Assembly (NCBI GenBank): GCA_964036155.1
Contig: OZ038422.1
Span: 36,479,201-36,543,200, forward strand
DNA: 64,000 nt
Direction of reading: 5' to 3'
Source of the DNA: Diploscapter coronatus
Taxonomy: Eukaryota > Nematoda > Chromadorea > Rhabditida > Rhabditidae
The translations under genes were made by a program, and so were the position numbers. This document shows positions 47,701-60,462 of the stretch, piece by piece; within the stretch, counting starts at the first letter, position 1, and each line of letters starts with the position of its first letter. The notes under the pieces are model-generated. The model did no database searches, was not told the origin of the DNA, and saw only the letters and a program-made list of their open reading frames with translations.

Positions 47701-50700
47701 TGAAGACTTACTTAGACAGAGCTACGAAGGACGATTTGCTGTGAGTTTGAATATACTGAATTAAATTAAAAGCGACACTAGATTTGTATCTAATTGACAT
47801 CATTAGGCAAGCTAAAAATGCGAATTGAAGAAATAGCATAAGAAGAGTTAATTTTGAGCCATCATATAATTTCATAATAGTTGTTAATAAATGACAATGA
47901 AATTTTAAAATCAATCAAATCGATGAAGACGAAACATTTTAGGAGTCTCCTAAATAGTACAACCGAGGAGAATTTGCTGCAGAAATTGGAAGAGGGAATT
48001 GCAGCCGCTAACAAACGAGAATTCCAAATGGCACAGCTGCTGAAGGACCACAGACAAGAGGAATTTCTGCAGGTGCGTGCGGAACCCTTTTGAATTTAGC
48101 ACTTATAGCAGAAAACAATTACAGTAACCTTTCAATTTTCTCGACATGAAAACTTTGTTTCACACGATCAACCCACATATCCGTCAGATTTCGCGCAAGT
48201 CTGTGAGAAAATACAAAATGATAGCGGATGAAAATCCTGAGAATTATTTCGAAATTACATAAATCAAGACAAAATTTCTCACAGAACTTTATACAGGATT
48301 TTTTATTTCTTGAGTCAGGGATAAAATTTATCTTGATAATTAAACAACAAAATAGAAAAATGACGAAAAGTATAGCAAGAAAAGGGTAGTCAGATGACGT
48401 GAAGGGGAAGAAAAATGATTCGAGAAAATATTAAGTCATCGTTTAGTTATTGCGTAAAATTGGGGGCTGCCAAAAGTTTTTCGTCCATACAAAATTTATA
48501 GCCGCCTTGTTCCAGTCAACTAAACTCTTCTTCCCAATTAATTTATAGATCAAAAGAGCTAATGATAAATTTTACTTTGATAAAGGCTTGGAAACAGATG
48601 ATTTTAATGATTCTTTGCATATCTAAAAATCATTAACCGATCCACCTGAAACTGCATTGTGGCATGAAGAGTTGTTCTCAATTAGTGTGCCAAATTTCTG
48701 AAAAATTAGACTTAAGAAAGTGATTCAACAGTGAATTTAAAGATCATCATAAGCATTTCCAAACTTACTATCTCCATTGTAAACGGTGTATTGTTGCATC
48801 ACCGAATTAAAGGTTAGAAAGCATTAATAAGGAATGTAAACTGCAAATCGTGAATTCATCTCAATTTTGCAGAGTAAACCAATCTGAACATGCTGACATC
48901 TAAAAGCATGTTAAAAATCCTGACTTTGTATCCTGTTTCCACGATTTGGTATCGAAGTTTGCCCATTTCCTCTACATTACAAACATTTGTAATGAAAAAT
49001 TAGCGTACATTTACGAGCTTTGACACTGTCATTATTCGCTGAACGAGTAGGCTTCAAAAGGAGAAACTTCAATGTCAAATTTGAGAATCAGGATGCATGA
49101 TCAGCATGTTCGGACTGACTTACCCCGTAAATTTGGATAGGTTCCGTAGTTCAGACTTCACATTCCTTGTATGGTGATAGAAGTAAGAGATCGAAAATTA
49201 ACAATCTAAACTCAATTCATATTATGTTTGAGATTATTTTCAGGTGGAGCATCCGACTGAGAACTTCATGACCGACGAAGAGAGGGAAGCCTTGTACAAC
49301 AGAATCAGCTCGACCATCATCAGGAACATTGAGCAGCAGAAGGAGGCCAGCAAGAAGACCACACAAGCGCCTTCAACCACAAACAGCAGTTCAAGTCCAA
49401 GTTCTTCAACCTCTTCTACTGCCCCATCCACTAAGAGCAAACCCAGAATTAAAGGAACCAAAACGCATGAAGTGACTTCCAGCCGAAAGTCACACCATCT
49501 ATCGGTCAAAAGCAAGAAAACCAAGAAAGGTCATAAAAAGACAAAGAGTACCGCGAATGGGAAGAAGAAGATCAGCAAGACGAAGGAAGTTAAGGGCGAC
49601 AATTCGACTGTAACTGAAGGGAAGGAAAAGGAGGATGAAGTCGCTGAATCGAATGCCGTGTTCCTGAGGGCAAATCGAATGAAGAAGGGCGAGCAGGGGC
49701 TGAACAGCACTGAAGAAAAGCTAACAGAGGAGGAATTGAACAGTCTGACGAAGCAGGAAGATCAGATCGCTGCTGCTTACAAGAAGACCATCGGGGAGAT
49801 CAGGAAACTGAATGCAGAGGAGAGGCAGATTGTCAAGGCCGAGCAGATCGAGAGAAGGAATCAGAGAAGGGCTCTGCAATTGGCTGCTGCGAAGAGGAAA
49901 CAGCTGCAGAACAAATTGGAAGAAGAGGAAGATGATGAGAAGCCAGACAGATCATTCAAGTAATATTTTATTAGTGAACGTTCAATCCTTAAACTAAACT
50001 ACCTACGAACTAAAAAATTACTAATCAGCAGGGTATTCGTTTAAAATTAAGATTTTGGCATTCTGAACTTGAGGATCTTTTAAAACCGATTCAGAGAATT
50101 GAAAGCTTTGAATTTCAAACACCCATATCAGAAACTATTTTATATTTTAGGACTAAATTTAGTCTCGAATTTTAAACTTTCTACCATGAATGTGATTGCA
50201 GAGCGGCTGCGACACATAAAACAGTTACTAGGAAAGCTGAAGTGATCAGAAGAAAAAAGCTGAGAGAACAAAGAAGGAAGATCCTGTTGCAGAGAAAGAA
50301 GCAAAGAGAACTGAGAAGAGCCAGGAGAAACAAGATCTTGAAGCTGCGAGCTGCAAGGCAGAAGGCACTGCTGGAGAAGAAGAGAAAAGCTGAATTGGCT
50401 GCAAAGACATCGACAACGACGACAACAACAGAAGCCAGCACGACGACAAAAAAAGCCAAAAGCAGCAGGAAAAGACTGAGATCGAAGGCAAGGAAACTGA
50501 CAACGACAACAGAAGAACCAGAGTCTGAACAGACTGATGAAGAGACGGAAGCAGATTATTATGGATCTGAAGAGGACTCAGGGAGACATCCAGAAACGGA
50601 GGGAATTGAAGAAGACATCAAACGAGAGAGAGAGAAAACTACTACAAAGGAGCCAGAAGGTACTTTACTGTACGATTTTGAAATTATGGACCATTAATTC

Positions 50701-51213
50701 AGCAACAACGACAAAGTCGATTTTATCTAGTTTCCCGAAAATGAGTCTACTCAAAGAGCTATTTGAAAAGAACAAAGCGGGATCCGATCCGCTGGGTGAG
50801 ATATGATTCCTTCAAACCTTATATTATTAAATGACGCAATGTCTTCAAAATTGTGCTCTTCCATTCTTCTATGAATAAAAATCATAGATGGTAGCAACCA
50901 AAATGTGCTGAATAATTTATCAGAATTGTTATAGGCAATAAATTCTAAAACGATATCCTTTGAAAATTGATTATGGCTTTAAAAGTATAAGCCTCTACGA
51001 AATTTTCTCAACTTTGACGATATCGTTTCATCATGCAATAGTGAAAATCCAATAGCCATCTAAAAATTCGATATTTTAGGTGCGACAACTTCATTACCCA
51101 CCCTTGCCACTCTGCCTTCCATTGATAAAGTCATTTCCGATTGGCAAGAAAATATCAGTAAACTATTCCCTCCCGTCAATACGGCAACGAAGAGCTCTAA
51201 CTCACTTTTCTAA
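41714..51213 (+). CDS. Secreted C-type-lectin protein with Lys/Glu/Thr-rich tail
   Basis: A signal peptide (MTSFLLFLFLSLILTLSQAF) is followed by one C-type lectin domain: YGEWIVGPNGRYYQFN, ARQSWLDSREYCLSHNADLV, VWLLAHYVSAGSQRIL, NENHEWAWGNGNPFVNG, IGWHQYNMEKIDAFRKFANE, GRCAGIVLGEVKMKTLNCTD and SRFICERD. At least nine further exons encode a long low-complexity tail: coiled-coil KKINDLIARLESMVKKIEDE, Thr-rich stretches (TTTTTATPTSTATTAASTST), very basic RKILLQRKKQRELRRARRNK and an end LFPPVNTATKSSNSLF. Such a protein could be a mucin-like or matrix component, an inference. Three junctions are odd: a GC donor at 43330, a missing AG before IGWHQYN near 43690, and a frame change at 44421-44454. 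The tail could belong to a second gene or the lectin part could be decaying. I do not recognise a named orthologue. Confidence 0.65.
44819..45790. mobile_element. 972-bp hAT-like element in a lectin-gene intron
   Basis: It starts TAGGGACCGCCAAGCC and ends GGCTGGCGGTCTCTA, inverted repeats of about 15 bp with small differences. It is flanked by perfect 8-bp direct repeats TGTAAGTG (44811-44818 and 45791-45798). The TAGGG ends plus 8-bp duplication indicate the hAT superfamily. No transposase is evident. The inside carries the core shared with 13225-13600, two copies of AAAAATCCTAGGACGCG (about 45137 and 45444) and a GC-rich subterminal stretch (CCCGCCCCTTTCAC near the left end, CCACGCCCCTTTCCC near 45600). 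Confidence 0.8.
46405..46432 (+). repeat. (CAA)n microsatellite
   Basis: Nine consecutive CAA units in an intron of the lectin gene. Confidence 0.9.
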
Positions 51214-51756
51214 ATCTAAATCAAATTAGTCAAAACTTAATAATCCCTCTCGTGCAATATCTAACGCATTCCTCTTATTAAGCTGGTACGAATTTGTGCT
51301 TTCACTGAATCTGGTAATAATTAATAATAAATAATTTATAATTAATAAATATTTGTTCAATAATAACTTGTGATAAAATTCAATAAAAATAAATTATTAC
51401 AAAGATATTTGACCGGTAATGCGTTGTAGATCAGGTAATTATTGAGATCGACTCTGTTAGATGTTATTTCATAGAAATAATCATATAAATAAGCTCTAGT
51501 TATAAAATATAACACCTATATGAAAGATACCGGGATTGAGGTGATAATAATAAAGTTATTAATTTTACTAAAGAATCTGCATGATTATTGGTTTGTTCAA
51601 GTAGTTTCTTTGGAGTTCAAAAATTATCATATTTGCTTTCCTTGTTAATTTGATCAAGTAATGAAGATTACACTTGAGTAAAAGAATGATAATTTTGAAA
51701 ATTTATAGAGCTTATTGAGCGACCTTGTTGCAGTGTCGAAGATAATGGTTGAATTA
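51214..51756. other. Convergent 3' region of lectin gene and glutamate receptor
   Basis: AT-rich, no exon seen; the two flanking genes end towards each other here. Confidence 0.4.
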
Positions 51757-54700
51757 TCAAAGGAAAGTTGCATTATTATCGCCTGCAATTTCCTCTAACA
51801 ACAATTGAATAGGCGGGCTGTTAGATGAATCAGAGTTGGAATTGACGGAGATGAGATTGTCATTGTCAATGTTGCTGTCTCTGTCAGATTGTCTATCAGA
51901 GTGCCTGTCAGTCTGTGTGTCCATCTCTTCAGCATTCGATTTCTCCCTCTCTTCTTCCTTCATTTGTTGTTGTATTAGATGCGCTGCTTCTTGGACTACC
52001 TGAACGGTTTGGAATTGTGAGTTGCGTCAATTTTTGTCATAAATTATTTCATCTATAACTTTTGAATGCTCCTTTACTAATAATTCCGTTTTGAATGATG
52101 AACTTATCAGCAAATCACAATACCATCTCTCCTCTAATAATATTCAAGGTGATATGTAAACCTCGCATACCATCACATGTACAGAAGACGGGCGACGCCG
52201 GCGCAGGTCTGCCACCACACCGGACACTTTCTTTTCTTGAAGCGAGTTTTTCTTTTCTGCAAACGCCAAATTTTATATTTTTATCTTGAAAAAAGCAGAG
52301 TAAATTATGAATTATTCGATCAAAATTTTCGTGATGATTATCTACTGATTAATTCGATTATTGTTAAAAACGCACCGATTGCAGTTCCCTTTGCCAGTTT
52401 CTCTATTCCCATTGGCGGATAGCCCGATTGGAGACAGCTCGCCTGCGAGATAGAGACTTCCTCGGCTAAATATGAACCGTCTCAATTTATGCAGACTTAG
52501 ATAATACTGAAATGAGCGATGCTCCACTAACTACTATTTGGTTCCACCACATTATAGGTTTTGAAAAATATCGTCTTACGCATTACACTGACTATCATGG
52601 GTGTATGCATAACAGGAAAATGCAAATGAATGAACGAATTACTTACATCCGTATTTGTAATGATTGGAAGAGAATGGTCTGTATGTGCTTCCGCTGCAGG
52701 ATTCAGGATTGTATGTCAATTGACTAAAGGGAAAATATTGGGATGAGCATGACAGAAAATATAAGGGGAAATAATTTGAATGATTTTCAAATCGATCTTC
52801 ATGGATTTTAATTGCGACATGAGTGAGATTTCTATAGGTTTGAGCCTATGATGAATTTGTAATGAAAAATGATGATATTAACCTCATGAAACGCATCTGT
52901 TGGTTGACAAGTCTTCCCACGGCAGACTGACGAGTTCGCACGTTCTTGTATGGTTGAAATAGCACTATATAAATCTGAAATATACAGGCTAGCCACTGTT
53001 ATTATTTAGAAAAGTTAAATCTACTTTTGGAGCAAAGAAGCATCCTAAGGCAACAGATCCTGACAGTGAAATACACATACAAAGGGAGGTGATTTGTATC
53101 TGAAATCATATATCACTTCAAGATCAAATCTTTACGATTACCCGAAAATTATTCTGTGTAGCAAAATAAATAGGGCCAAATGATAGCCATAAAATACACG
53201 TACTGTACATGGTGAATCCTAGAAATTCAAAGTTTATTTTTATTTTAAAAAAAAATCTTTTTAAATACTCACCTATATGACGAGTTTCATTGAAATTCTC
53301 AGGGATTTTTCTCGTTTTGAAAGCATAAATAGTACAGGCAACAATAAGGAATAAATTGTAAGTCAAAGAAATGAGCAAATGAGAGGCAGTCGCCTAAAAT
53401 TTGAAAATAGTCCAGCTGAAGAGAGGAAATGAACCAACCTTGCAGGTGAGCACGGCTTCTGTTCTGGAAGGGTAGATAATCATCGTTCCTGGTTTGTCCA
53501 GAATTAGCCAAACCATAATCACAACCAGTTGAATCGAGACTATTCCGAAACAGATTACTACCTGCAGATAATTTTGTCGTAATCAAACAATAACTGCTAA
53601 ATTTTATGAAGTAGCAAAATGATTCGCAATCTAATTTTTCGAGATCATATAATAAAATGTTCATAATCTTTATACGAAAGTAGGAAAAAGAGAATCAAAT
53701 AAGTATACCTGAGCTTTAGGAGTGATGAATTTGGGTCGCTGAGCTCCGTCTGGTTTGAATACTCGAGCTAATCGATTGGTCTTCGTGATGATTGCTGCGT
53801 ATATGGCCGACATCGATAGCCCCATAACTACCTGCAAAATGAATATTTCACTCTTAAGTTACTGTACTTTAGATGAAATACTCTAGCGGCTGCACAAGTG
53901 GCTGCTGTCGGAGTGGAGACGAGGAAGAAAGTGAGCAAGTAGCACATCGAAATGCCTGCCAGCATGCAGTGACACAGTTCTCGACCCGAGGCCATTATCT
54001 GCAAACACAACGATAAGGATTGATTCGTGAGGATCAACTATCAGAATCAGTTGAATATGCAATTTTTTCGTTTATTATGTAATATGTTGTTTAGAATTTC
54101 AGATTGCATTATCATTCAACTGAGAAACACAACTTACCACAGGAGTACTTGAGAACTTCAAGAACACCACGAAGACGAACAGAGTGCAGGTTAGTCCGAG
54201 GAGGGAGAATACTGACGGAATTAGAGACCAGGTTGTGTTCCATCTAAATAGGTATAATTTTAGGGTAATTTTCGAAACGGAATGATTTACTGCATAGAAA
54301 CAGGAGGAATATTGACGCAGTAGCTGAGCGTGCGATCAGGGACCATTCCGAGGGGGCATTCCTCGCAGTGAGTGATGTTGTGGATGCTCGTCGACATGTC
54401 GCAGGGAATACAGGCCCAGCAGCAAGTCTGATCTTGGTAGGCTCTGAAATTCGCATCTTTAAAATGAGCTGAATAAACACAATTGGTTGAGAATTCATAG
54501 GATTTTGTTTTGCAAAGATCTAAAATGATGTATCCGATTTTCGTTCCTAGAAAAATTCTAATTCGATATTAAATTATTTTCGAAGATAAAAAATAAAAAT
54601 TTCGACGATCTACCGATAATGGCCTCTTGGGCAATCGGTTGAACAAACAGACACAGGCTTTTCTCCTTTAGTCGTTCGGAATGATTTCCGAATTCTCTGC

Positions 54701-57700
54701 ACATCCAACTGCACTTGCTGATCATCTGTTGATTTCCATTCTCCGACCTGAAATTAGAAAAATTCGTAATAGTCTCTCTTGAAAATATCCTTACCTTCTT
54801 GTAAGTGCCGTGCTTATCCAACTGAAATACATCATACCGACCCAGTCCGTCGCCATTTGCGTCAATTAGAGGAGGCTCGCCGGCTAAAATTCAATTTTGG
54901 TTTGTAGCAATTTTAGGGAATTTATACAGGCCTTAGAAAGAGTAAATTCTCATTATTCTAAAGAAGACTTACGATGCAGCGACACGTTTCTGTAATACTT
55001 CTGAAGTCGTTCACCATTGAAGCCTGTTTTCGACAAGTGGCACATTTGGAATTCCTTGTTCCCACAGTCATCCTAAATTCTCTTATTGAAGATCACCTTT
55101 AAAGGAAAAAGACCTCAATGTATGTTCGAATAGCCTTTGCAACAATATTCACAGCATCGACTACGAAGGGGACATAGCTTTCCTAAAATCGGTATATAAG
55201 TTTTATGGCTTTTTTCAAAAATACTTTTTAGAATAATTAATTCTCTCAGCAATGAAAGGAGCTCAAGAACTGTGTCTCTACTTGTTATGAATAAGTTCGT
55301 ACATAACATAGCAGATTTTTTCTTTAATAAAAAATAAGAATAAATTTTGCACCTGTTTTAGAGCGATTCCGTTTCGATCGAAACAATCGCCGAAAGTCTC
55401 TCCTGAGCAATTTAGATGATTCCAGAATTCCTCGAGAAAGGGGCCGTAAGGCTTGAGTCGATGAATGAATTCCATGTAGCCCTCTTGAATGCGGACGTGA
55501 GGGGCGATTGTTATCGCACCGAATGTTACATGCTCCAGGCCTTTGACGACAGAGGACTTTATTCCCCATGAGTCCGATGCTACGAACCTAAAATCGAGAC
55601 TGTTTCTCTGAATTTTAAACCAATGGCAGAATGATTTTTCGTTTAGAAGACCAATGCTCGAAGCTCGTGATTACGACATAAATTCAAATATGTATCGCTC
55701 ATTAATTTCAGAAATTAATAAATTATTTCATCATACCAAAAATGCCCCTGCAATTCCGTGTGCCCTTCCTGAATGAGCAAATCGAGTACATGCAACAGCC
55801 TTTTCAGATTGTCTTCATCCACAAATGTCACTACTCCTCGAGCTTTTCGAGTTCTGTACATTCGCGTCAACATTTCCCTGAAGATCAACCTTTGTTTCCT
55901 TATGTTCTTCTCACAAAACCTGAAATTCTTCTCGGTCCATCGTCTACTGATTTTCTGCACATCGCCATCGATGCAAATTCCTTTTTCTGTTGCGTAAGCT
56001 CGAAACGAATCCATCCCTCGTTCACCTAAAATATGCAATCATTAACATAAACGAAGACTTAAAGCTACAGAATTATCAAGATCTAAATTTATGGAAATGT
56101 TGCGATATTAGTTAAAACGATAGGATAGTGTATTTTTCCTACACTATTTTATCGAATGAAGCATTCTTTAATGTCGATAAATCGAAATATGTATGATTTC
56201 TTTCGAATGAACTCTAAATTCGGATCTCTAAAGAATATATGAAGGCAAAAAATAAATTCTTACCATAAGAACCCGTATCAGCGATTGCGTGAACATAAGT
56301 CCATTCTAGCTTTTTGATCTGAAATCACGATGATGCAAACATTGAATATGCCTATCAACGTACCACATCGGCCATGACTTGAGCTTGCAAATTGTCAGGA
56401 GGAACAACTCGACTAAAATAGGCGAATCTAGGCTTCTCGGAAAGCTCGGCACCAGTTGATGAATATGAGACTTGAGGTATTTTGAATAATTGCAGCATTG
56501 ATGCAACCATCACGGAGACCTGAAACAATTATTCCCTGTGAAGATCAGCTTTCATCAAAATAATTGATAAACTTAACTATACCAAAAATGGAATAATGAT
56601 TTTCGCTTAAAAAGTGAGAACAATATGTAAATCGTATAATTTTAATGATTTTCAGGAATGAACTTTGCACAAAAAAGTCGAAGTTTTCCCCGCTCATATG
56701 GAAACAATTCCAACCTGACTACCAGCAGCACCAATGACGGCAACTACAGGCTCCCTCGTCGTCTGAGCGGGAGTTCCGTCCTAAATTTAGAATAGCGATA
56801 TGTTGTTTAGCGATTAGTCTTTGCTTACAGAACAGAGCGGTGCGTCTGTGTGCATCACTGATTTGATGAATTCCAGTGATTGTTCCAGGGCGTAACTGTC
56901 CACAGAGCTACAATTTAGATCTTTGAATTAGTTGACGATAAGCATGTAATTTGAAGATAAATTCTTAACATTCTTCAGACATTATAATTAATTATAAATT
57001 CTACTCAAAATGTCTTGATATTTTTGTATATCAACTCCGGCTAAAATATCATCTTGTTGTAATAATATGGTAGGTTAAATGTTGCATGCTGATTTGAAAT
57101 GCCACGAATTATATGATTACATGCTTACCAAGTGTCTAGAATCGTAGCGCCGATACTGGTCTGCACAGCTCGGTTCTTGTTGACCATTTCTATAGCGAAT
57201 AGCATTGCAATCATTCTTTGAACTCCTTGGTCCACCTAGAAATTACATCCATTATAAGTTGCAACAGTTCAAACTCATGTTTTGTCGACTTTTTATGATA
57301 AAAGTTCAATTTGTCTCGACAATTAAAAGACAAATTTTAGATGGAGTTTCAGCGAATATTTTCATTCTCTACTTGGAAAACTTCTTACTTTGATCTTGCC
57401 GCACTGATGTGTTGCATTTCTGCCCGCCTCGTGAATGGGAAACAATCCACCTAACACGAGCTCGCCAGGGACTCGCATCTGAATGATAGAATGATGGATA
57501 TCATTGCATTTATCAAAATAAAGTTGGACTTTAGAATTTGTATGACCTTAGATGAGTAATGCATTCAAAAACTACTAGTGAAACTTGCATGACCTAAATA
57601 CCAGTGACAAGTAAAAATTCGCTTTTGTGAAATCAAAATTGAACCAAAATAAGAGAGTGAAGATCAATAAAGATCGAAATTTAATCTCATCACCGACCTA

Positions 57701-58126
57701 GGCATTCAATCGGATAAATGAATGTCTCAGGCTTTTCAGGGAAATTCGCCTACGCGTTTTTTCTGACTTCTGTCAGATTCCAAGACTTCTAGACTTCCCC
57801 ACTTTGTTAATTAGCCTTTGGTCTGTCGTCACTCTTCCTTTCTATATTGGGATATAGCTCGGTGTTGATTTGCATTCACGCATCTATGCAAATGCGTTGC
57901 AGAGTTGTGTGGTTATGAGGAAGGTGATTTCGATTCGAGAAAATACCTCGCCATTTGCATAATTCCCCTGCTCCATGTATTTGCCTATTTGAATGCACTG
58001 CACATTTACCTTTTTGACAAGAGCGTTTGCAGGATGAATTACGAAGCAACATGCTAATGTGAGGAGGAGCAGGGACAGAGACAGAGTCGCGGCTGGAGGA
58101 AGGCTCCCAGGGAACGACCATGTCAT
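51757..58126 (-). CDS. mgl: Metabotropic glutamate receptor, class C GPCR
   Basis: More than a dozen exons on the minus strand, starting [11 protein letters not shown] with a signal peptide and ending [13 protein letters not shown]. The venus-flytrap domain contains [47 protein letters not shown] joined to [20 protein letters not shown], and [10 protein letters not shown]. The glutamate-site residues expected in VSYSST and ASDSWG are present. A cysteine-rich domain follows ([32 protein letters not shown]). Then comes the 7TM region, including [31 protein letters not shown], and [17 protein letters not shown]. After the 7TM region comes [13 protein letters not shown]. The C-terminal tail is Asp/Ser/Arg-rich. 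It signals glutamate through G proteins in neurons. Which of the nematode paralogues mgl-1, mgl-2 or mgl-3 it matches is not resolved; exons of the tail (52000-52600) are only approximate. Confidence 0.92.
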
Positions 58127-59530
58127 AATAGAATTTATGCAGAGCTATCGAACACTCCAATTTAGGCAAGATGAAGTTGACTTTGGCAGGAATTCGCTTA
58201 GTTTTGTCGGCAGAGTTCGAGGAGTTTTCGGTGAAAATGGAATTCCGAAGGACTTATTGTATGCACATTAATGCTGTGTTGGAATTGGGCAAATCTGAAA
58301 CAAAAACGATGAGTAAAAACGCGAATTTCGAGGAAGAAAGGAACAATTCCAAAAGCTCTCACGAGGTTAGAAAAGGATTAAAGAGTACGCAGAAAGATGG
58401 GCAATCGAGCAGAGAAAGAAACAGAAATTATTAGAAAAGGAAGGCTCTACAATGAGCTGCAATAACATAAAAAATGCCTAAGAATACACACGGATGATAA
58501 AATAATGGAAGAAAAATCATTGTTGTGAAAGTCTTCACGAAGTCAACGATTTAAAAAAATAACATTTTGAGTTGAAATATGGATTTGTCGAAGAAAAAAA
58601 TCAAATGGGTAAGTTAGAAAGAAAAAAAAATCAAGTCATTCCTGCCTCATAGTATCTGTTTTAAGTTTCGAATAATTTTTATTATCGATTGCTAGCTCTC
58701 CGAAAAGAGAATGGCATTTATAAAGTGCTTCAGAAGATTTTTACAAAAAAAAAAAAAAAAAAGTTATGAAAGGTCGGCTGTGGATAGTGGATAGGATGCA
58801 TAGCAAATGACTGCACAAAGTAGGGGAAACGGGGGAAGCCGAAGGCAGGGGGATAAATGAGAAGGTTGGAAAATGAGACAGAAAATGAAAATGAAAGAAG
58901 GAATCGAGGAATAGGGAAGCGGATAGAAGCAGGGCAAATAGGAAGAAGTAATTGAGATAAATACTGACTTCTGACTAACGGAATGCTGAAGGCCTGACTG
59001 AAGGCTCGAACGGGAAGACAAAAGGGGAAGTGGCAAGCCGCAGGGTCTAGGCCTTTTCGAAGAGGGAAGAGATAATGGCAGGGAATCTGGGAATTATAAA
59101 TGGGCAGGTGGCAAGGAATCCAACACCAATTGGGGGAAAATTACCGACTACTCGAGGCACACATTCTTGAAATTCATTTTCAAACAATGAATTTCAAGAA
59201 TTTCAAATGTCAAAAAGGCCTATGAGAAGAATTGTAATAATTACCTAGCCGTAGCGCATATCTCAGGCATTTCAATTGAAAATGAAAAAAAAGCTACATT
59301 CTTTCAAACGATAAATTCGAGAATTCATGATTTATAAGAAAAGTTAAAACGATGAATGGAAATAATTGTTCGTTTAGTAAAACATTATTACTACAAACAT
59401 CTCACTATCAATGAATACAACTGCACATACGCATGAATAGTTTCGAAAGTCAATTGAAGTAAGCCTAATCCCTGAATGCCTAAATGTAGTGCGTTTGGAT
59501 ATATTTATGTGGAATTAGGGAAGGAAGCCG
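58127..59530. other. Upstream of the glutamate receptor
   Basis: No coding exon recognised. It holds purine-rich stretches (58760-59050), a poly-A run near 58745 and a perfect hairpin at 59163-59201. Confidence 0.4.
59163..59201. repeat. Perfect 16-bp hairpin
   Basis: The arm ATTCTTGAAATTCATT (59163-59178) is followed by a 7-nt loop TTCAAAC and the exact reverse complement AATGAATTTCAAGAAT (59186-59201). Function unknown: it could be a decayed inverted-repeat element or a structured site upstream of the glutamate receptor. Confidence 0.8.
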
Positions 59531-60462
59531 CTATTTGATTGCATTCAGCAGGATAGTCAGTAGAAGAGGCAGATTTAGAACGGAAATATTAGAACTGATG
59601 ATGGCATCGTTGCGCGTGTAGAAGTACAGCAAATAGAGGAAATAGATAAACTGGAAGATAAAAAATTCGATCATAATAAGAAAAAATACAGAATTGAAGA
59701 GAGGTCTGTGAAAATCTTAGAAGGATGAACAATTCTCAAATTATAAAGTGACAGAATAATGCAGAATACGTAGGGACCGCAACCTTGTGTTGTTCTTTTT
59801 TCAAAAAGAGATAATTGGAAACTGAAAATGGAAAACAAGAATGCTTCAAAGTAGCTAGACATAAAAAGGCATGGTTTAATTCGATGAGCGACCCGATGAA
59901 ACAGCTCTGTACCAAAAACCAGCGCGAAATTCGCGTACTCACTCGTGCTTATGGCGATTTTGTTAATTGAAGACGTGTTCTTAATTATAATGGCTGCTTT
60001 TGGGAAAATTTTTCGATTAAAATGATTTTTATTTTATTTTTCTTCACGGATGGTTTAATTGCATCTAATTGATCGATCTGTTTGGTTGGAAATTACCGAA
60101 ATGTATACATTTTGCAAAACCATTTGCAGTCCCTAAACATGAGTCTAGTAAATAATAATAACGAAGAAAAATTGAATCTTTGGAAAATATAACTTGATCT
60201 TCAGAATTTTTCAAAATCGATATTAATCATAATCAAAACAAAACGTATAGTTGCATCATCGTAGAAGCTGATGATATAGAAAATTTCAAATCAGAAACAA
60301 TTGCAGAATAAATATGCTATCATTTGCGATTTTCGGAAGAACAACCAATAATTGCAACAATATGCAAAATTAGCCTTTTCCGGGGAGAAATTTGCACACA
60401 AACACCGAGACACAAGGATTGTGTTCGATGAAGAAAGGAGGTTCTTCTCGCGGCTCAAACAT
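59531..60462 (-). CDS. Possible small membrane protein, three exons
   Basis: Three minus-strand exons join in phase 0. 60406-60462 reads MFEPREEPPFFIEHNPCVS; 60097-60132 is a 12-codon micro-exon GLQMVLQNVYIS behind a TTTAG acceptor and before a GTAATT donor; and 59531-59650 follows a TTTTATCTTCCAG acceptor and reads FIYFLYLLYFYTRNDAIISS then NISVLNLPLLLTILLNAIK and a stop. The joined 70 residues look like the C-terminal end of a multi-pass membrane protein. More 5' exons may exist but were not found up to the window end. I do not recognise the family. The splice sites and hydrophobic composition are the only support. Confidence 0.3.

Noticed and set aside
58171..58434. 87-codon plus-strand reading frame upstream of the glutamate receptor
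   Set aside because: No signal, domain or splice evidence; composition like the surrounding non-coding DNA.
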